Assembly: GCA_947462335.1 (NCBI GenBank)
Contig: OX381710.1
Span: forward strand, 62,925,303 to 62,989,302
Origin: Harmothoe impar
Lineage: Eukaryota; Annelida; Polychaeta; Phyllodocida; Polynoidae
DNA length: 64,000 nt
Direction of reading: 5' to 3'
Shown: piece after piece, positions 22,034 to 35,400 of the stretch
Layout: every line of letters begins with the position of its first letter
How positions within the stretch are numbered: the stretch's first letter is position 1
Notes under the pieces: model-generated
Told to the model about the DNA's origin: nothing
Databases searched by the model: none
What the model saw: only the letters and a program-made list of their open reading frames with translations
Made by a program: the position numbers and the translations under genes

Positions 22034-24174
22034 ATGCAGAGGTTAGCGGAGGAATTTGGTGTCCGGGGGATAGAGCTCAACAGCAGCAGGGGTATGGAGA
22101 TATGGGGATTCTGTGGAAATCTCGGTACAGCAGAGGTAACGCTGGAGCAGTGCCTGCTCGTGAAAATAGCACATGGCCCAGCTGTGATCGGGCACTGCCA
22201 CCTGGAGGTGGAATTACAATGGCCAACATGTGCACAGTGGCAGCCAAAGGACAGAGCAGAGCCCTGGAAGCCATGGCCTTCGGGAGCTCTCTGGTTCTCA
22301 CATCCTTATGTGGACACTGAAACACCACAGGAAAGGTGTCCCATGCTTTAGGCCCAACAGCAACTCTTTATTCAGTTTCCAAAACACTTCTAGATCATCA
22401 GAGCCCATACATGCATTGAGGAAACACCTCATGTTATAATCTAGGATTGAGAAGACAATCTTGAAACGTGATAAAACATGCAACCGGAGTGCCATAGTGG
22501 CTGCATGTCTCAGAAACTGCTAGTGGTGGCATCTGGTGTCAAAACCATGAACTACAGGATCATTCAGATGCAGAGGTTAACGGAGGAATTCGGTGTCCGG
22601 GGGATAGAGCTCAACAGCAGCAGGGGTATGGAGATATGGGGATTCGGTGGAAATCTCGGTACGGCAGAGGTAACGCTGGAGCAGCGCCTGCTCGTGAAAA
22701 TAGCACATGGCCCAGCTGTGCTCGGGCACTGCCACCTGGAGGTGGAATTACAATGGGAATGTGTGCACAGTGGCAGCCAAAGGACAGAGCAGAGCCCTGG
22801 AAGCCATGGCCTTCGGGAGCTCTCTGGTTCTCACATCCTTATGTGGAAACTGAAACACCACAAGAAAGGTGTCCCATGCTTTAGGCCAAACAGCAACTCT
22901 TTAATCAGTTTCCAAAACACTTCTAGATCATCAGAGCCCATACATGCATTGAGGAAACACCTCATGTTATAATCTAGGATTGAGAAGACAATCTTCAAAC
23001 GTGATAAAACGTGCAACCGGAGTGCCATAATGTGGCTGCATGTCTCAGAAACTGCTAGTGGTGGCATCTGGTGTCAAAACCATGAACTAGAGGATCAGTT
23101 AGATGCAGAGGTTAACGGAGGAATTTGGTGTCCGGGGGATAGAGCTCAACAGCAGCAGGGGTATGGAGATATGGGGATTCGGTGGAAATCTCGGTACGGC
23201 AGAGGTAACGCTGGAGCAGCGCCTGCTCTTGAAAATAGCACATGGCCCAGCTGTGCTAGGGCACTGCCACCTGGAGGTGGAATTACAATGGCCAACATGT
23301 GCACAGTGGCAGCCAAAGGACAGAGCAGAGCCCTGGAAGCCATGGCCTTCGGGAGCTCTCTGGTTCCCACATCCTTATGTGGAAACTGAAACACCACAAG
23401 AAAGGTGTCCCATCCTTTAGGCCAAACAGCAACTCTTTAATCAGTTTCCATAACACTTCTAGATCATCAGAGCCCATACATGCATTGAGGAAACACCTCA
23501 TGTTATAATCTAGGATTGAGAAGACAATCTTCAAACGTGATAAAACGTGCAACCGGAGTGCCATAATGTGGCTGCATGTCTCAGAAACTGCTAGTGGTGG
23601 CATCTGGTGTCAAAACCATGAACTAGAGTATCAGTTAGATGCAGAGGTTAACGGAGGAATTTGGTGTCCGGGGGATAGAGCTGAACAGCAGCAGGGGTAT
23701 GGAGATATGGGGATACGGTGGAAATCTCGGTACGGCAGAGGTAACGCTGGAGCAGCGCCTGCTCTTGAAAATAGCACATGGCCCAGCTGTGCTAGGGCAC
23801 TGCCACCTGGAGGTGGAATTACAATGGCCAACATGTGCACAGTGGCAGCCAAAGGACAGAGCAGAGCCCTGGAAGCCATGGCCTTCGGGAGCTCTCTGGT
23901 TCTCACATCCTTATGTGGACACTGAAACACCACAGGAAAGGTGTCCCATGCTTTAGGCCCAACAGCAACTCTTTATTCAGTTTCCAAAACACTTCTAGAT
24001 CATCAGAGCCCATACATGCATTCAGGAAACACCTCATGTTATAATCTAGGATTGAGAAGACAATTTTCAAACGTGATAAAACGTGCAACCGGAGTGCCAT
24101 AATGTGGCTGCATGTCTCAGAAACTGCTAGTGGTGGCATCTGGTGTCAAAACCATGTACTAGAGGATCATTCAG
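22034..24174 (+). repeat. Transitional monomers between blocks 1 and 2
   Basis: Starts at 22034, 22568, 23103 and 23639. The order of types breaks down here. One small deletion of 2 bp (GCCATAGTGG for GCCATAATGTGG, near 22495) and one of 1 bp (CAATGGGAATGTG, near 22752) shift the spacing to 534 and 535 bp. Confidence 0.85.
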
Positions 24175-27100
24175 ATGCAGAGGTTAACGGAGGAATTTGG
24201 TGTCCGGGGGATAGAGCTCAACAGCAGCAGGGGTATGGAGATATGGGGATTCGGTGGAAATCTAGGTACAGCAGAGGTAACGGTGGAGCAGCGCCTGCTC
24301 TTGAAAATAGCACATGGCTCAGCTGTGCTAGGGCACTGCCACCTGGAGGTGGAATTACAATGGCCAACATGTGCACAGTGGCAGCCAAAGGACAGAGCAG
24401 AGCCCTGGAAGCCATGGCCTTCGGGAGCTCTCTGGTTCTCACATCCTTATGTGGAAACTGAAACACCACAAGAAAGGTGTCCCATGCTTTAGGCCCAACA
24501 GCAACTCTTTATTCAGTTTCCAAAACACTTCTAGATCATCAGAGCCCAAACATGCATTGAGGAAACACCTCATGTTATAATCTAGGATTGAGAAGACAAT
24601 CTTCAAACCTGATAAAACGTGCAACCGGAGTGCCATAATGTGGCTGCATGTCTCAGAAACTGCTAGTGGTGGCATCTGGTGTCAAAACCATGAACTACAG
24701 GATCATTCAGATGCAGAGGTTAACGGAGGAATTTGGTGTCCGGGGGATAGAGCTCAACAGCAGCAGGGGTATGGAGATATGGGGATTCGGTGGAAATCTC
24801 GGTACAGCAGAGGTAACGCTGGAGCAGCGCCTGCTCGTGAAAATAGCACATGGCCCAGCTGTGCTCGGGCACTGCCACCTGGAGGTGGAATTACAATGGC
24901 CAATGTGTGCACAGTGGCAGCCAAAGGACAGAGCAGAGCCCTGGAAGCCATGGCCTTCGGGAGCTCTCTGGTTCTCACATCCTTATGTGGAAACTGAAAC
25001 ACCACAGGAAAGGTGTCCCATGCTTTAGGCCCAACAGCAACTCTTTATTCAGTTTCCAAAACACTTCTAGATCATCAGAGCCCATACATGCATTCAGGAA
25101 ACACCTCATGTTATAATCTAGGATTGAGAGGACAATCTTCAAACGTGATAAAACGTGCAACCGGAGTGCCATAATGTGGCTGCATGTCTCAGAAACTGCT
25201 AGTGGTGGCATCTGGTGTCAAAACCATGTACTTGAGGATCATTCAGATGCAGAGGTTAACGGAGGAATTTGGTGTCCGGGGGATAGAGCTCAACAGCAGC
25301 AGGGGTATGGAGATATGGGGATTCGGTGGAAATCTCGGTACAGCAGAGGTAACGCTGGAGCAGCGCCTGCTCGTGAATATAGCACATGGCCCAGCTGTGA
25401 TCGGGCACCGCCACCTGGAGGTGGAATTACAATGGCCAACATGTGCACAGTGGCAGCCAAAGGACAGAGCAGAGCCCTGGAAGCCATGGCCTTTGGGAGC
25501 TCTCTGGTTCTCACATCCTTATGTGGAAACTGAAACACCACAGGAAAGGTGTCCCATGCTTTAGGCCCAACAGCAACTCTTTATTCAGTTTCCAAAACAC
25601 TTCTAGATCATCAGAGCCCATACATGCATTCAGGAAACACCTCATGTTATAATCTAGGATTGAGAAGACAATTTTCAAACGTGATAAAACGTGCAACCGG
25701 AGTGCCATAATGTGGCTGCATGTCTCAGAAACTGCTAGTGGTGGCATCTGGTGTCAAAACCATGTATTAGAGGATCATTCAGATGCAGAGGTTAACGGAG
25801 GAATTTGGTGTCCGGGGGATAGAGCTCAACAGCAGCAGGGGTATGGAGATATTGGGATTCGGTGGAAATCTCGGTACAGCAGAGGTAACGCTGGAGCAGC
25901 GCCTGCTCGTGAAAATAGCACATGGCCCAGCTGTGCTCGGGCACTGCCACCTGGAGGTGGAATTACAATGGCCAACATGTGCACAGTGGCAGCCAAAGGA
26001 CAGAGCAGAGCCCTGGAAGCCATGGCCTTCGGGAGCTCTCTGGTTCTCACATCCTTATGTGGAAACTGAAACACCACAAGAAAGGTGTCCCATGCTTTAG
26101 GCCAAACAGCAACTCTTTAATCAGTTTCCAAAACACTTCTAGATCATCAGAGCCCATACATGCATTGAGGAAACACCTCATGTTATAATCTAGGATTGAG
26201 AAGACAATCTTCAAACGTGATAAAACGTGCAACCGGAGTGCCATAATGTGGCTGCATGTCTCAGAAACTGCTAGTGGTGGCATCTGGTGTTAAAACCATG
26301 AACTACAGGATCAGTTAGATGCAGAGGTTAACGGAGGAATTTGGTGTCCGGGGGATAGAGCTCAACAGCAGCAGGGGTATGGAGATATGGGGATTCGGTG
26401 GAAATCTCGGTACGGCAGAGGTAACGCTGGAGCAGCGCCTGCTCTTGAAAATAGCACATGGCCCAGCTGTGCTAGGGCACTGCCACCTGGAGGTGGAATT
26501 ACAATGGCCAACATGTGCACAGTGGCAGCCAAAGGACAGAGCAGAGCCCTGGAAGCCATGGCCTTCGGGAGCTCTCTGGTTCTCACATCCTTATGTGGAC
26601 ACTGAAACACCACAGGAAAGGTGTCCCATGCTTTAGGCCCAACAGCAACTCTTTATTCAGTTTCCAAAACACTTCTAGATCATCAGAGCCCATACATGCA
26701 TTCAGGAAACACCTCATGTTATAATCTAGGATTGAGAAGACAATTTTCAAACGTGATAAAACGTGCAACCGGAGTGCCATAATGTGGCTGCATGTCTCAG
26801 AAACTGCTAGTGGTGGCATCTGGTGTCAAAACCATGTACTAGAGGATCATTCAGATGCAGAGGTTAACGGAGGAATTTGGTGTCCGGGGGATAGAGCTCA
26901 ACAGCAGCAGGGGTATGGAGATATGGGGATTCGGTGGAAATCTAGGTACAGCAGAGGTAACGGTGGAGCAGCGCCTGCTCTTGAAAATAGCACATGGCTC
27001 AGCTGTGCTAGGGCACTGCCACCTGGAGGTGGAATTACAATGGCCAACATGTGCACAGTGGCAGCCAAAGGACAGAGCAGAGCCCTGGAAGCCATGGCCT

Positions 27101-29534
27101 TCGGGAGCTCTCTGGTTCTCACATCCTTATGTGGAAACTGAAACACCACAAGAAAGGTGTCCCATGCTTTAGGCCCAACAGCAACTCTTTATTCAGTTTC
27201 CAAAACACTTCTAGATCATCAGAGCCCAAACATGCATTGAGGAAACACCTCATGTTATAATCTAGGATTGAGAAGACAATCTTCAAACCTGATAAAACGT
27301 GCAACCGGAGTGCCATAATGTGGCTGCATGTCTCAGAAACTGCTAGTGGTGGCATCTGGTGTCAAAACCATGAACTACAGGATCATTCAGATGCAGAGGT
27401 TAACGGAGGAATTTGGTGTCCGGGGGATAGAGCTCAACAGCAGCAGGGGTATGGAGATATGGGGATTCGGTGGAAATCTCGGTACAGCAGAGGTAACGCT
27501 GGAGCAGCGCCTGCTCGTGAAAATAGCACATGGCCCAGCTGTGCTCGGGCACTGCCACCTGGAGGTGGAATTACAATGGCCAATGTGTGCACAGTGGCAG
27601 CCAAAGGACAGAGCAGAGCCCTGGAAGCCATGGCCTTCGGGAGCTCTCTGGTTCTCACATCCTTATGTGGAAACTGAAACACCACAGGAAAGGTGTCCCA
27701 TGCTTTAGGCCCAACAGCAACTCTTTATTCAGTTTCCAAAACACTTCTAGATCATCAGAGCCCATACATGCATTCAGGAAACACCTCATGTTATAATCTA
27801 GGATTGAGAGGACAATCTTCAAACGTGATAAAACGTGCAACCGGAGTGCCATAATGTGGCTGCATGTCTCAGAAACTGCTAGTGGTGGCATCTGGTGTCA
27901 AAACCATGTACTTGAGGATCATTCAGATGCAGAGGTTAACGGAGGAATTTGGTGTCCGGGGGATAGAGCTCAACAGCAGCAGGGGTATGGAGATATGGGG
28001 ATTCGGTGGAAATCTCGGTACAGCAGAGGTAACGCTGGAGCAGCGCCTGCTCGTGAATATAGCACATGGCCCAGCTGTGATCGGGCACCGCCACCTGGAG
28101 GTGGAATTACAATGGCCAACATGTGCACAGTGGCAGCCAAAGGACAGAGCAGAGCCCTGGAAGCCATGGCCTTTGGGAGCTCTCTGGTTCTCACATCCTT
28201 ATGTGGAAACTGAAACACCACAGGAAAGGTGTCCCATGCTTTAGGCCCAACAGCAACTCTTTATTCAGTTTCCAAAACACTTCTAGATCATCAGAGCCCA
28301 TACATGCATTCAGGAAACACCTCATGTTATAATCTAGGATTGAGAAGACAATTTTCAAACGTGATAAAACGTGCAACCGGAGTGCCATAATGTGGCTGCA
28401 TGTCTCAGAAACTGCTAGTGGTGGCATCTGGTGTCAAAACCATGTATTAGAGGATCATTCAGATGCAGAGGTTAACGGAGGAATTTGGTGTCCGGGGGAT
28501 AGAGCTCAACAGCAGCAGGGGTATGGAGATATTGGGATTCGGTGGAAATCTCGGTACAGCAGAGGTAACGCTGGAGCAGCGCCTGCTCGTGAAAATAGCA
28601 CATGGCCCAGCTGTGCTCGGGCACTGCCACCTGGAGGTGGAATTACAATGGCCAACATGTGCACAGTGGCAGCCAAAGGACAGAGCAGAGCCCTGGAAGC
28701 CATGGCCTTCGGGAGCTCTCTGGTTCTCACATCCTTATGTGGAAACTGAAACACCACAAGAAAGGTGTCCCATGCTTTAGGCCAAACAGCAACTCTTTAA
28801 TCAGTTTCCAAAACACTTCTAGATCATCAGAGCCCATACATGCATTGAGGAAACACCTCATGTTATAATCTAGGATTGAGAAGACAATCTTCAAACGTGA
28901 TAAAACGTGCAACCGGAGTGCCATAATGTGGCTGCATGTCTCAGAAACTGCTAGTGGTGGCATCTGGTGTCAAAACCATGAACTACAGGATCAGTTAGAT
29001 GCAGAGGTTAACGGAGGAATTTGGTGTCCGGGGGATAGAGCTCAACAGCAGCAGGGGTATGGAGATATGGGGATTCGGTGGAAATCTCGGTACGGCAGAG
29101 GTAACGCTGGAGCAGCGCCTGCTCTTGAAAATAGCACATGGCCCAGCTGTGCTAGGGCACTGCCACCTGGAGGTGGAATTACAATGGCCAACATGTGCAC
29201 AGTGGCAGCCAAAGGACAGAGCAGAGCCCTGGAAGCCATGGCCTTCGGGAGCTCTCTGGTTCTCACATCCTTATGTGGAAACTGAAACACCACAAGAAAG
29301 GTGTCCCATCCTTTAGGCCAAACAGCAACTCTTTAATCAGTTTCCAAAACACTTCTAGATCATCAGAGCCCATACATGCATTGAGGAAACACCTCATGTT
29401 ATAATCTAGGATTGAGAAGACAATCTTCAAACGTGATAAAACGTGCAACCGGAGTGCCATAATGTGGCTGCATGTCTCAGAAACTGCTAGTGGTGGCATC
29501 TGGTGTCAAAACCATGAACTAGAGGATCAGTTAG
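24175..29534 (+). repeat. Higher-order block 2: 5-mer of 2680 bp, two copies
   Basis: Monomers at 24175, 24711, 25247, 25783 and 26319 are matched by those at 26855, 27391, 27927, 28463 and 28999, all 2680 bp apart. Shared private variants include GAAATCTAGGTAC with CATGGCTCAGC (24260/26940 and 24315/26995), CTTCAAACCTGATAAAAC, GTGAATATAGCAC and GATATTGGGATTC. The fifth members start alike but 28999 switches to another type in its second half, marking one recombination boundary. Confidence 0.92.
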
Positions 29535-32251
29535 ATGCAGAGGTTAACGGAGGAATTTGGTGTCCGGGGGATAGAGCTCAACAGCAGCAGGGGTATGGAG
29601 ATATGGGGATACGGTGGAAATCTCGGTACGGCAGAGGTAATGCTGGAGCAGCGCCTGCTCTTGAAAATAGCACATGGCCCAGCTGTGCTAGGGCACTGCC
29701 ACCTGGAGGTGGAATTACAATGGCCAACATGTGCACAGTGGCAGCCAAAGGACAGAGCAGAGCCCTGGAAGCCATGGCCTTCGGGAGCTCTCTGGTTCTC
29801 ACATCCTTATGTGGACACTGAAACACCACAGGAAAGGTGTCCCATGCTTTAGGCCCAACAGCAACTCTTTATCCAGTTTCCAAAACACTTCTAGATCATC
29901 AGAGCCCATACATGCATTGAAGAAACACCTCATGTTATAATCTAGGATTGAGAAGACAATTTTCAAACGTGATAAAACGTGCAACCGGAGTGCCATAATG
30001 TGGCTGCATGTCTCAGAAACTGCTAGTGGTGGCATCTGTTGTCAAAACCATGAACTACAGGATCAGTTAGATGCAGAGTTTAACGGAGGAATTTGGTGTC
30101 CGGGGGATAGAGCTCAACAGCAGCATGGGTATGGAGATATGGGGATTCGGTGGAAATCTCGGTACGGCAGAGGTAACGCTGGAGCAGCGCCTGCTCGTGA
30201 AAATAGCACATGGCCCAGCTGTGCTCGGGCACTGCCACCTGGAGGTGGAATTACAATGGCCAATGTGTGCACAGTGGCAGCCAAAGGACAGAGCAGAGCC
30301 CTGGAAGCCATGGCCTTCGGGAGCTCTCTGGTTCTCACATCCTTATGTGGAAACTGAAACACCACAGGAAAGGTGTCCCATGCTTTAGGCCCAACAGCGA
30401 CTCTTTATTCAGTTTCCAAAACACTTCTAGATCATCAGAGCCCATACATGCATTGAGGAAACACCTCATGTTATAATCTAGGATTGAGAAGACAATTTTC
30501 AAACGTGATAAAACGTGCAACCGGAGTGCCATAATGTGGCTGCATGTCTCAGAAACTGCTAGTGGTGGCATCTGGTGTCAAAACCATGTACTAGAGGATC
30601 ATTCAGATGCAGAGGTTAACGGAGGAATTTGGTGTCCGGGGGATAGAGCTCAACAGCAGCATGGGTATGGAGATATGGGGATTCGGTGGAAATCTCGGTA
30701 CGGCAGAGGTAACGCTGGAGCAGCGCCTGCTCGTGAAAATAGCACATGGCCCAGCTGTGCTCGGGTACTGCCACCTGGAGGTGGAATTACAATGGCCAAC
30801 ATGTGCACAGTGGCAGCCAAAGGACAGAGCAGAGCCCTGGAAGCCATGGCCTTCGGGAGCTCTCTGGTTCTCACATCCTTATGTGGAAACTGAAACACCA
30901 CAAGAAAGGTGTCCCATGCTTTAGGCCAAACAGCAACTCTTTAATCAGTTTCCAAAACACTTCTAGATCATCAGAGCCCATACATGCATTGAGGAAACAC
31001 CTCATGTTATAATCTAGGATTGAGAAGACAATCTTCAAACGTGATAAAACGTGCAACCGGAGTGCCATAATGTGGCTGCATGTCTCAGAAACTGCTAGTG
31101 GTGGCATCTGGTGTCAAAACCATGAACTAGAGGATCAGTTAGATGCAGAGGTTAACGGAGGAATTTGGTGTCCGGGGGATAGAGCTCAACAGCAGCAGGG
31201 GTATGGAGATATGGGGATTCGGTGGAAATCTCGGTACGGCAGAGGTAACGGTGGAGCAGCGCCTGCTCTTGAAAATAGCACATGGCCCAGCTGTGCTAGG
31301 GCACTGCCACCTGGAGGTGGAATTACAATGGCCAACATGTGCACAGTGCCGGCCAAAGGACAGAGCAGAGCCCTTGAAGCCATGGCCTTTGGGAGCTCTC
31401 TGGTTCTCACATCCTTATGTGGAAACTGAAACACCACAAGAAAGGTGTCCCATGCTTTAGGCCCAACAGCAACTCTTTATTCAGTTTCCAAAACACTTCT
31501 AGAACATCAGAGCCCAAACATGCATTGAGGAAACACCTCATGTTATAATCTAGGATTGAGAAGACAATTTTCAAACGTGATAAAACGTGCAACCGGAGTG
31601 CCATAATGTGGCTGCATGTCTCAGAAACTGCTAGTGGTGGCATCTGGTGTCAAAACCATGAACTACAGGATCATTCAGATGCAGAGGTTAACGGAGGAAT
31701 TTGGTGTCCGGGGGATAAAGCTCAACAGCAGCAGGGGTATGGAGATATGGGGATTCGGTGGAAATCTCGGTACGGCAGAGGTAACGCTGGAGCAGCACCT
31801 GCTCGTGAAAATAGCACATGGCCCAGCTGTGCTCGGGCACTGCCACCTGGAGGTGGAATTACAATGGCCAATGTGTGCACAGTGGCAGCCAAAGGACAGA
31901 GCAGAGCCCTGGAAGCCATGGCCTTCGGGAGCTCTCTGGTTCTCACATCCTTATGTGGAAACTGAAACACCACAGGAAAGGTGTCCCATGCTTTAGGCCC
32001 AACAGCGACTCTTTATTCAGTTTCCAAAACACTTCTAGATCATCAGAGCCCATACATGCATTGAGGAAACACCTCATGTTATAATCTAGGATTGAGAAGA
32101 CAATCTTCAAACGTGATAAAACGTGCAACCGGAGTGCCATAATGTGGCTGCATGTCTCAGAAACTGCTAGTGGTGGCATCTGGTGTCAAAACCATGAACT
32201 AGAGGATCATTCAGATGCAGAGGTTAACGGAGGAATTTGGTGTCCGGGGAT

Positions 32252-32413
32252 AGAGCTCAACAGCAGCAGGGGTATGGAGATATGGGGATTCGGTGGAAAT
32301 CTCGGTACAGCAGAGGTAACGCTGGAGCAGCTAGAGCTCAACAGCAGCAGGGGTATGGAGATATGGGGATTCCGTGGAAATCTCGGTACAGCAGAGGTAA
32401 CGCTGGAGCAGCG
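32252..32413 (+). repeat. 81-bp internal tandem duplication, first occurrence
   Basis: Within the monomer starting at 32215 the segment from AGAGCTCAACAGCAG to GGAGCAGCT is present twice (32252-32332 and 32333-32413). It makes that monomer 618 bp long together with small indels. Eighty-one is divisible by three, which is why open frames run through it. The same junction recurs at 38233-38394. Confidence 0.93.
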
Positions 32414-35400
32414 CCTGCTCGTGAAAATAGCACATGGCCCAGCTGTGCTAGGGCACTGCCACCTGGAGGTGGAATTACAATGGCCAACATGTGCACAGTG
32501 GCAGTCAAAGGAGAGAACAGAGCCCTGGAAGCCATGGCCTTCGGGAGCTCTCTGGTTCTCACATCCTTATGTGGAAACTGAAACACCACAAGAAAGGTGT
32601 CCCATGCTTTAGGCCCAACAGCAACTCTTTTCTCAGTTTCCAAAACACTTCTAGATCATCAGAGCCCATACATGCATTGAGGAAACACCTCATGTTATAA
32701 TCTAGGATTGAGAAGACAATCTTCAAACGTGATAAAAAACGTGCAACTGGAGTGCCATAATGTGGCTGCATGTCTCAGAAACTGCTAGTGGTGGCATCTG
32801 GTGTCAAAACCATGAACTACAGGATCATTCAGATGCAGAGGTTAACCAAGGAATTTGGTGTCCGGGGGATAGAGCTCAACAGCAGCAGGGGTATGGAGAT
32901 ATGGGGATTCTTTGGAAATCTCGGTACGGCAGAGGTAACGCTGGAGCATCGCGTGCTCGTGAAAATAGCACATGGCCCAGCTGTGCTCGGGCACTGCCAC
33001 CTGGAGGTGGAATTACAATGGCCAATGTGTGCACAGTGGCAGGCAAAGGACACAGCAGAGCCCTGGAAGCCATGGCCTTCGGGAGCTCTCTGGTTCTCAC
33101 ATCCTTATGTGGAAACTGAAACACCACAGGAAAGGTGTCCCATGCTTAAGGCCCAACAGCAACTCTTTATTCAGTTTCCAAAACACTTCTAGATCATCAA
33201 AACCCATACATGCATTGAGGAAACACCTCATGTTATAATCTAGGATTGAGAAGACAATCTTGAAACGTGATAAAACGTGCAACCGGAGTGCCATAATGTG
33301 GCTGCATGTCTCAGAAACTGCTAGTGGTGGCATCTGGTGTCAAAACCATGAACTAGAGGATCATTATTGATGCAGAGGTTAACAGAGGAATTTGGTGTCC
33401 GGGGGATAGAGCTCAACAGCAGCAGGGGTATGGAGATATGGGGATTCGGTGGAAATCTCGGTACGGCAGAGGTAATGCTGGAGCAGCGCCTGCTCGTGAA
33501 AATAGCACATGGCCCAGCTGTGCTCGGGCACTGCCACCTTGAGGTGGAATTACAATGGCCAATGTGTGCACAGTGGCAGCCAAAGGACAGAGCAGAGCCC
33601 TGGAAGCCATGGCCTTCGGGAGCTCTCTGGTTCTCACATCCTCATGTGGAAACTGAAACACCACAGGAAAGGTGTCCCATGCTTTAGGCCCAACAGCAAC
33701 TCTTTATTCAGTTTCCAAAACACTTCTAGATCATCAGAGCCCATACATGCATTCAGGAAATACCTCATGTTATAATCTAGGATTGAGAAGACAATTTTCA
33801 AACGTGATAAAACGTGCAACCGGAGTGCCATAATGTGGCTGCATGTCTCAGAAACTGCTAGTGGTGGCATCTGGTGTCAAAACCATGTACTAGAGGATCA
33901 TTCAGATGCAGAGGTTAACGGAGGAATTTGGTGTCCGGGGGATAGAGCTCAACAGCAGCAGGGGTATGGAGATATGGGGATTCGGTGGAAATCTCGGTAC
34001 GGCAGAGGTAACGCTGGAGCAGCGCCTGCTCTTGAAAATAGCACATGGCCCAGCTGTGCTAGGGCACTGCCACCTGGAGGTGGAATTACAATGGCCAACA
34101 TGTGCACAGTGGCAGCCAAAGGACAGAGCAGAGCCCTGGAAGCCATGGCCTTCGGGAGCTCTCTGGTTCTCACATCCTTATGTGGAAACTGAAACACCAC
34201 AAGAAAGGTGTCCCATCCTTTAGGCCAAACAGCAACTCTTTAATCAGTTTCCAAAACACTTCTAGATCATCAGAGCCCATACATGCATTGAGGAAACACC
34301 TCATGTTATAATCTAGGATTGAGAAGACAATCTTCAAACGTGATAAAACGTGCAACCGGAGTGCCATAATGTGGCTGCATGTCTCAGAAACTGCTAGTGG
34401 TGGCATCTGGTGTCAAAACCATGAACTAGAGGATCAGTTAGATGCAGAGGTTAACGGAGGAATTTGGTGTCCGGGGGATAGAGCTCAACAGCAGCAGGGG
34501 TATGGAGATATGGGGATACGGTGGAAATCTCGGTACGGCAGAGGTAATGCTGGAGCAGCGCCTGCTCTTGAAAATAGCACATGGCCCAGCTGTGCTAGGG
34601 CACTGCCACCTGGAGGTGGAATTACAATGGCCAACATGTGCACAGTGGCAGCCAAAGGACAGAGCAGAGCCCTGGAAGCCATGGCCTTCGGGAGCTCTCT
34701 GGTTCTCACATCCTTATGTGGACACTGAAACACCACAGGAAAGGTGTCCCATGCTTTAGGCCCAACAGCAACTCTTTATCCAGTTTCCAAAACACTTCTA
34801 GATCATCAGAGCCCATACATGCATTGAGGAAACACCTCATGTTATAATCTAGGATTGAGAAGACAATCTTGAAACGTGATAAAACATGCAACCGGAGTGC
34901 CATAATGTGGCTGCATGTCTCAGAAACTGCTAGTGGTGGCATCTGGTGTCAAAACCATGAACTAGAGGATCATTATAGATGCAGGGGTTAACGGAGGAAT
35001 TTGGTGTCCGGGGGATAGAGCTCAACAGCAGCAGGGGTATGGAGATATGGGGATTCGGTGGAAATCTCGGTACAGCAGAGGTAACGCTGGAGCAGCGCCT
35101 GCTCGTGAAAATAGCACATGGCCAAGCTGTGATCGGGCACTGCCACCTGGAGGTGGAATTACAATGGCCAACATGTGCACAGTGGCAGCCAAAGGACAGA
35201 GCAGAGCCCTGGAAGCCATGGCCTTCGGGAGCTCTCTGGTTCTCACATCCTTATGTGGAAACTGAAACACCACAGGAAAGGTGTCCCATGCTTTAGGCCC
35301 AACAGCAACTCTTTATTCAGTTTCCAAAACACTTCTAGATCATCAGAGCCCATACATGCATTGAGGAAACACCTCATGTTATAATCTAGGATTGAGAAGA